Assembly (NCBI GenBank): GCA_022562375.1
Contig: JADFPK010000035.1
Span: forward strand, 1-11,590
Direction: 5' to 3'
DNA length: 11,590 nucleotides
Origin: Pseudomonadota bacterium
GTDB taxonomy: Bacteria; Pseudomonadota; Alphaproteobacteria; SMXQ01
The translations under genes and the position numbers were made by a program. The notes under the pieces were generated by a model that was given only the letters and a program-made list of their open reading frames with translations, was not told the DNA's origin and did not search any database. Shown here one piece after another: positions 8,105-11,590 of the stretch. Each line of letters starts with the position of its first letter. The first letter of the stretch is position 1.

Positions 8105-8155
8105 ATCAGCATCATGGCAACGGCTTCGACCGATAACAAACTCAAGGAATGAGGC

Positions 8156-9031
8156 ATGGCGAACAACAAAGTGGCCTTCATCGGCCTTGGCGTCATGGGA
8201 TTCCCCATGGCCGGGCACCTCGCCGCCAAGGGGCACGACGTGACCGTCTATAACCGCACCGCGTCGCGGGCGGGGGAATGGACCCAGGCCCATAAGGGCA
8301 CATCCGCCCCAACCCCGGCGGCGGCGGCCAGTGGTGCGGAGATCGTCTTCATCTGCGTCGGCAACGATGACGATGTGCGCGCCGTCGCCCTGGGCGACGA
8401 CGGCGCGCTCGCCGGCATGGCGGGCGGCGCCATCCTGGTCGATCACACCACGGCCTCGTCAGGCCTCGCGCGCGAACTCGCGGCGGCGGCGGCGGCCAAG
8501 GGCCTGGGCTTCCTCGACGCGCCGGTTTCGGGCGGCCAGGCGGGGGCGGAGAACGGCCTCCTCACCATCATGGTCGGCGGCGAGAAGGAGGTTTTCGATC
8601 GCGCCCAGGAAACCATGGCCTCCTATGGCCGCGCGGTGACGCTGATGGGCGGCGCCGGATCGGGCCAGCTGACCAAGATGGTCAACCAGATCTGCATCGC
8701 CGGACTGGTGCAGGGGCTGTCGGAAGGAGTGAATTTCGCCATGCGCGCCGGGTTGGACGCGCGCCAGGTCATCGACGTCATCTCCAAGGGCGCGGCCCAG
8801 TCGTGGCAGATGGAGAACCGCGCCTACACCATGATCGAGGGCAAGTTCGAATTCGGCTTCGCCGTCGACTGGATGCGCAAGGATCTCGGTATCTGCCTGG
8901 CCGAAGCGCACGACAACAAGGCGCGCCTCCCGGTGACGGCGCTTATCGATCAGTTCTACGCCCAGGTCCAGCAACGCGGCGGCGAGCGCTGGGACACTTC
9001 GAGCCTCATCCACCTGTTGATGGAGAAGTGA
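8156..9031 (+). CDS. NAD(P)-dependent beta-hydroxyacid dehydrogenase (3-hydroxyisobutyrate dehydrogenase family)
   Basis: This 291-residue cytosolic oxidoreductase belongs to the family of 3-hydroxyisobutyrate dehydrogenase (valine breakdown), tartronate semialdehyde reductase and glyoxylate/succinic semialdehyde reductase. Seen: the Rossmann loop GLGVMG (10-15), YNRT after the second strand (Arg34, which often goes with NADPH), the substrate-binding signature DAPVSGG (121-127), and GSGQLTKMVNQ with catalytic Lys174 and Asn178. The C-terminal all-helical domain ends DTSSLIHLLMEK. The DTS ending is common in the family and does not fix the substrate, so no gene symbol is given. The ATG at 8156 has AAGGA (8144-8148) at 7 bases. 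A 16-codon open frame lies in its leader. It faces mazG tail to tail. Confidence 0.88.
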   Translation: MANNKVAFIGLGVMGFPMAGHLAAKGHDVTVYNRTASRAGEWTQAHKGTSAPTPAAAASGAEIVFICVGNDDDVRAVALGDDGALAGMAGGAILVDHTTASSGLARELAAAAAAKGLGFLDAPVSGGQAGAENGLLTIMVGGEKEVFDRAQETMASYGRAVTLMGGAGSGQLTKMVNQICIAGLVQGLSEGVNFAMRAGLDARQVIDVISKGAAQSWQMENRAYTMIEGKFEFGFAVDWMRKDLGICLAEAHDNKARLPVTALIDQFYAQVQQRGGERWDTSSLIHLLMEK

Positions 9032-9035
9032 AGGG

Positions 9036-9060
9036 AAGGGGGCCTCAGCCCTTTTCCTTT
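9036..9060 (+). terminator. Probable terminator between convergent genes
   Basis: AAGGGGGC (9036-9043) can pair with GCCCTTTT (9048-9055) around a 4-base loop, using two G-T pairs, and pyrimidine-rich CCTTT follows. It begins 5 bases after the dehydrogenase stop and lies across the mazG stop codon on the other strand. The stem is short, so this is a moderate call. Confidence 0.45.
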
Positions 9061-9869
9061 TCCTCTTCCTTGACCCGGTCCCAGAGGGCGTCCATTTCCG
9101 CCAATGACGAGGAGTTTGGTGTCTTGCCGCGCGCGGCGAGCAACGCCTCGACGCGGTGAAAGCGGCGGGTAAACTTGGCGTTGGCGGCGACCAGCGCCGT
9201 CTCCGGCTCGATCCCGAGCTTGCGGGCGAGGTTGACGCAGGCGAACAGCAGATCGCCGATTTCCTCGCGCACGGCCTGGTCGGAACCGCCGGCGGCGATC
9301 TCATCCTCGATTTCGCCGATTTCCTCGGCGATCTTGTCGAAGACCATGGCGGCGTCCGGCCAGTCGAAGCCGCCGCGCGCCGCCCGCGCCTGCAGTTTCT
9401 TGGCGCGCATCAGCGCCGGCAGCGCCAGGGCGACACCGTCCAGCAGGCTCACCGGGTCTTCGCCGCCGTCGTCACCGCTCCCGGCTTCCTTTGCCGCCCG
9501 TTCGCTTTCCTTGTGCGCCTCCCAGGCCAGGTTTTGCGCCTCGACCGAGGCGATCTCGCCGTCGGCGAAGACGTGGGGATGACGCCGCTCCATCTTATCG
9601 GCGATGGCGGTGGCGATCGCGTTGAAGTCGAACTGGCCCCGCTCGCGCGCCATCTCGGCGTAAAAGACGACCTGGAACAGCAGATCGCCGAGCTCGTCCT
9701 TCAGCGCCTCGGTATCGTCCTTGGCGATGGCATCGGCGACCTCGTAGGCCTCCTCGATGGTGTAGGGCGCGATGGTCTCGAAGCTCTGCTCCCTGTCCCA
9801 CGGGCATCCCGTTTCGGGATCGCGGAGCCTGGCCATGATGTCCAGCAATCGCTCGATCGGTTCGCTCAT
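9045..9869 (-). CDS. mazG: Nucleoside triphosphate pyrophosphohydrolase MazG
   Basis: This 274-residue, two-domain all-alpha NTP pyrophosphohydrolase converts (d)NTPs to NMP plus PPi. It is linked to removal of non-canonical nucleotides and, in E. coli, to lowering of ppGpp. Seen: the N-terminal signature GCPWDREQ (21-28), the first metal site EEAYE (39-43) with Glu59/Asp62 in DELGD, and the second repeat EEIGE (182-186) with Glu203/Asp206 in EEIGDLLF, followed by NAKFTRRFHRVE. Both metal sites look intact. The linker at about 115-140 is acidic. The ATG (complement of 9867-9869) is preceded by a strong AAGGAGG (complement of 9874-9880). In many alphaproteobacteria mazG follows hflX on the same strand; here it is over 4 kb away and inverted. 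Confidence 0.95.
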   Translation of the reverse strand: MSEPIERLLDIMARLRDPETGCPWDREQSFETIAPYTIEEAYEVADAIAKDDTEALKDELGDLLFQVVFYAEMARERGQFDFNAIATAIADKMERRHPHVFADGEIASVEAQNLAWEAHKESERAAKEAGSGDDGGEDPVSLLDGVALALPALMRAKKLQARAARGGFDWPDAAMVFDKIAEEIGEIEDEIAAGGSDQAVREEIGDLLFACVNLARKLGIEPETALVAANAKFTRRFHRVEALLAARGKTPNSSSLAEMDALWDRVKEEEKEKG

Positions 9870-9962
9870 GAAGCCTCCTTGGCGTGGCGGGGGTTAGCGC
9901 CGGACGCCGACGCCGCGTGGGGGAAAAGGTCGCCGGGCGCCGGGGAAGGGCGGCTGTGCCCA

Positions 9963-10046
9963 AACCGTTAATTATCGCATAATGTATATTATGGAAAATT
10001 ATAGGTCTCTTTTCTATAACCGTTAGTTTTAATCCATTCTTAATCC
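9963..10046 (-). promoter_or_regulatory. AT-rich intergenic island with repeats, probable mazG promoter region
   Basis: About 84 bases of strongly AT-rich DNA stand out in a GC-rich window, between the MBL hydrolase stop and a GC-rich leader of about 90 bp before mazG. On the minus strand an exact TATAAT occurs (complement of 9998-10003), but without a good -35 at 16-18 bp. Inside are CATAAT-N4-ATTATG (9978-9993), TTATAG-N9-CTATAA (9999-10019), AACCGTTA twice (9963-9970, 10018-10025) and TTAATCC twice (10029-10035, 10040-10046). Promoter or operator function is inferred from composition and position. I see no open frame or RNA gene in it. Confidence 0.4.
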
Positions 10047-10826
10047 TTAAACTTCAAGAACGAGCCCGTCATAAGCCGGCGTCACACCTTCCGGCAACCG
10101 GGCCGCCAAGGCGTCAAAATCCATATCGGACCCGAGATGGGTCAACACCGCGCGTTGCGGTCGGACGCGGCGGATCCAGTCCAACACCTTGTCGAGATGG
10201 GCGTGGGTCGGATGGGGCGCGTAGCGCAAACAGCCGATAATCCAGAGCCTTACCCCGGTTAGCGCCGCGAAAGCCGCGTCCGGCAGATCGACGGCATCGG
10301 TGGTATAGGCGGCGTCGGCGAAGCGCAGACCGAGGGTGCGCATGAAGCCGTGATCCTGGTCGAACGGTTCGATTTCGATGGAGCCGACGGTGAAAGCGCC
10401 GCCCGGGGCGATCTCGTGGGGCCTGAGGCAGGGCTTGTAAAAGGCGAATTCTTTTGGACCTTTCCTTTCCGGTTCAAACACATAACCGAACCTCTTGCGA
10501 AGAACGTTTAGCGTGCGGGCGTCGGCGTAAAGGTCGATCCATTGGCGCTGGAGCCGGTTGAGCTCGCGGAGCTCATCGATGCCGTGGACGTGATCGGCAT
10601 GATCGTGGGTGTAGATCACCCCATCCAGCCGGCGGACATCGGCGTCGAGCAACTGTTGGCGAAGATCGGGGGAGGTATCGATGAGCACCGCCGTCTCGCC
10701 CTGCTCGACCAGGATCGAGGCCCGCCGGCGCCGATTCCTTGGGTTTTCCGGGTCGCATTCGCCCCACCGGCCGCCGATCATCGGCACGCCCCCTGCCGCG
10801 CCGCAGCCGAGGATGGTGATGCGCAT
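10047..10826 (-). CDS. Metallo-beta-lactamase-fold hydrolase, PhnP-like
   Basis: This 259-residue protein belongs to the MBL-fold group that includes PhnP (cyclic phosphodiesterase of phosphonate breakdown) and RNase Z-like enzymes. Zinc ligands visible: THDHADH (His74, His76, Asp78, His79), His159 in DQDHG, Asp177 in TTDAVD and His230 in LTHLG. HPTHAHLDK at 205-213 supplies the late histidines typical of the PhnP branch. The N-terminus GCGAAGGVPMIGG is also family-typical, but the region after it has only Cys24, whereas PhnP-like proteins often carry a structural cysteine cluster there. Its ATG lies 4 bp after the tatD stop with GGAGGGG upstream, so the two are an operon; this pairing recurs in alphaproteobacteria. 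No phn genes are nearby, so phosphonate metabolism is not implied. The substrate is unknown. Confidence 0.85.
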   Translation of the reverse strand: MRITILGCGAAGGVPMIGGRWGECDPENPRNRRRRASILVEQGETAVLIDTSPDLRQQLLDADVRRLDGVIYTHDHADHVHGIDELRELNRLQRQWIDLYADARTLNVLRKRFGYVFEPERKGPKEFAFYKPCLRPHEIAPGGAFTVGSIEIEPFDQDHGFMRTLGLRFADAAYTTDAVDLPDAAFAALTGVRLWIIGCLRYAPHPTHAHLDKVLDWIRRVRPQRAVLTHLGSDMDFDALAARLPEGVTPAYDGLVLEV

Positions 10827-10830
10827 GAGC

Positions 10831-11590
10831 TTAAGGCCCCTCCCCCGAACGCGCCGGCGCCTTGGCCTTGGTGAACAGGCGAAAGAAGTTGGCCGTCGTC
10901 TGTTCGGCCAGCGCTTCCGCGCTCATGCCGCGAAGATCGGCAAGATAGGCGGCGGTGTGGGCGAGATAAGCCGGCTCGTTGCGCTTGCCGCGTTTGGGCA
11001 CCGGCGCCAGATAAGGGGCGTCGGTCTCGACCAGCAGCCGGTCAACCGGCACCGCGCCGGCGATTTCACGGACGGCGTCGGCGTTCTTGAAGGTCAAGAT
11101 GCCGGAAAACGAGATATAGAAGCCGAGCTCGACCGCCGCGTCCGCCAACGCCCGCCCGGCGGTGAAGCAGTGCATGACGGCGCCGAACGGTCCCTTCTCG
11201 AACTCTTCGGTGAGGATCTCGATGGTGTCGCCGTCGGCGTCGCGGCTATGGACGATCAGCGCCAAGCCGGTCTCGCGCGCCGCCTGGATGTGGACGCGAA
11301 AGCTTTTCTTCTGCGCCGCCCTCGGGGCGTTGTCGTAATGGTAATCGAGCCCGGTCTCGCCGATGCCGATGACCTTGTCGTCGGCCGCCAACGCCGCCAG
11401 GCGTTCGGGGTCGGTGTCCTTTTCCCCAACCGCTCCGGCCTCGTGGGGGTGGGTGCCGACGGTGCAGTAGATATCGTCATGGGCCGAGGCGATGGCCAGC
11501 ACCCGATCGAACCGCGCGACCTCGGTGCCGATGGTGACCATGGCGCCGACGCCGGCCGCGCGCGCGTCGGCGATCACGTCGTCCAACTGG
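10831..11590 (-). CDS. tatD: TatD-family metal-dependent hydrolase (5' end outside window)
   Basis: This TatD-type TIM-barrel deoxyribonuclease (3'-5' exonuclease family) acts in the cytosol. The frame runs open through the right edge, so the first roughly 15-20 residues, which should include the HxH metal motif after strand 1, are missing. Visible, numbered from complement 11586: THPH (45-48), GETGLDYHYD with metal-bridging Glu77, IVHSRDA (His113), MHCFTAG (His139), ETDAPYLAPVP (Asp189) and NEPAYLAHTA. The length and order are normal. Stop TAA at complement 10831-10833, followed closely by the MBL hydrolase gene. The family includes YcfH and YjjV paralogues; the exact paralogue is not settled, but the tatD-MBL arrangement is the common chromosomal housekeeping copy in alphaproteobacteria. 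Confidence 0.92.
   Translation of the reverse strand, partial: QLDDVIADARAAGVGAMVTIGTEVARFDRVLAIASAHDDIYCTVGTHPHEAGAVGEKDTDPERLAALAADDKVIGIGETGLDYHYDNAPRAAQKKSFRVHIQAARETGLALIVHSRDADGDTIEILTEEFEKGPFGAVMHCFTAGRALADAAVELGFYISFSGILTFKNADAVREIAGAVPVDRLLVETDAPYLAPVPKRGKRNEPAYLAHTAAYLADLRGMSAEALAEQTTANFFRLFTKAKAPARSGEGP

Noticed and set aside
9156..9971. 271-codon plus-strand open frame over mazG
   Set aside because: It is a mirror of mazG with both MazG metal sites on the opposite strand. Its protein has no recognisable motif.

Overview
The window is an 11.6 kb stretch of GC-rich chromosome from an alphaproteobacterium, most likely Rhodospirillales-like. The evidence is the ntrX-trkA-dat-(HAD)-hfq-hflX gene order, the protein sequences, and a groESL operon with a CIRCE element. 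It is essentially a housekeeping and stress-response region. I see no prophage, insertion sequence, CRISPR array, tRNA, rRNA or defence/toxin cassette. The taxonomic placement is inference from gene order and family resemblance.

Left block (3-4996, + strand): the 3' end of the nitrogen-response regulator gene ntrX, then trkA (K+ uptake regulator), a class IV aminotransferase of D-alanine transaminase type, a HAD phosphatase starting on a GTGA overlap, hfq (RNA chaperone) and hflX (ribosome-associated GTPase). Spacings are very short except for about 108 bp before hfq. That gap contains an 18-bp perfect palindrome inside a larger hairpin, followed by an A7 tract. hflX has no usable ATG and seems to start on a TTG one base after the hfq stop.

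Middle block (4997-9031, + strand): groES-groEL behind a TTGACA/TATAAC promoter overlapped by CIRCE (the HrcA operator), then a strong terminator. Next come an inositol-monophosphatase-family gene, another terminator, and a 3-hydroxyisobutyrate dehydrogenase-family gene. The intergenic DNA after groEL and the DNA after the phosphatase gene are copies of one module of about 71-74 bp (terminator plus promoter-like element). This is the most unusual feature of the window.

Right block (- strand, read right to left): tatD (5' end outside the window), a PhnP-like metallo-beta-lactamase-fold hydrolase 4 bp after it, then mazG. mazG is convergent with the dehydrogenase gene. Between the hydrolase gene and mazG lies an AT-rich island of about 85 bp (9963-10046), unlike everything around it, packed with short inverted and direct repeats and probably carrying the mazG promoter.

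Functionally the region combines nitrogen and potassium homeostasis (NtrX, TrkA), post-transcriptional and ribosome rescue functions (Hfq, HflX), protein folding (GroES/GroEL), and clean-up enzymes (MazG nucleotide pyrophosphohydrolase, TatD nuclease, HAD, IMPase and MBL hydrolases). I do not find a convincing novel multi-gene system. The points worth a second look are in the non-coding DNA.
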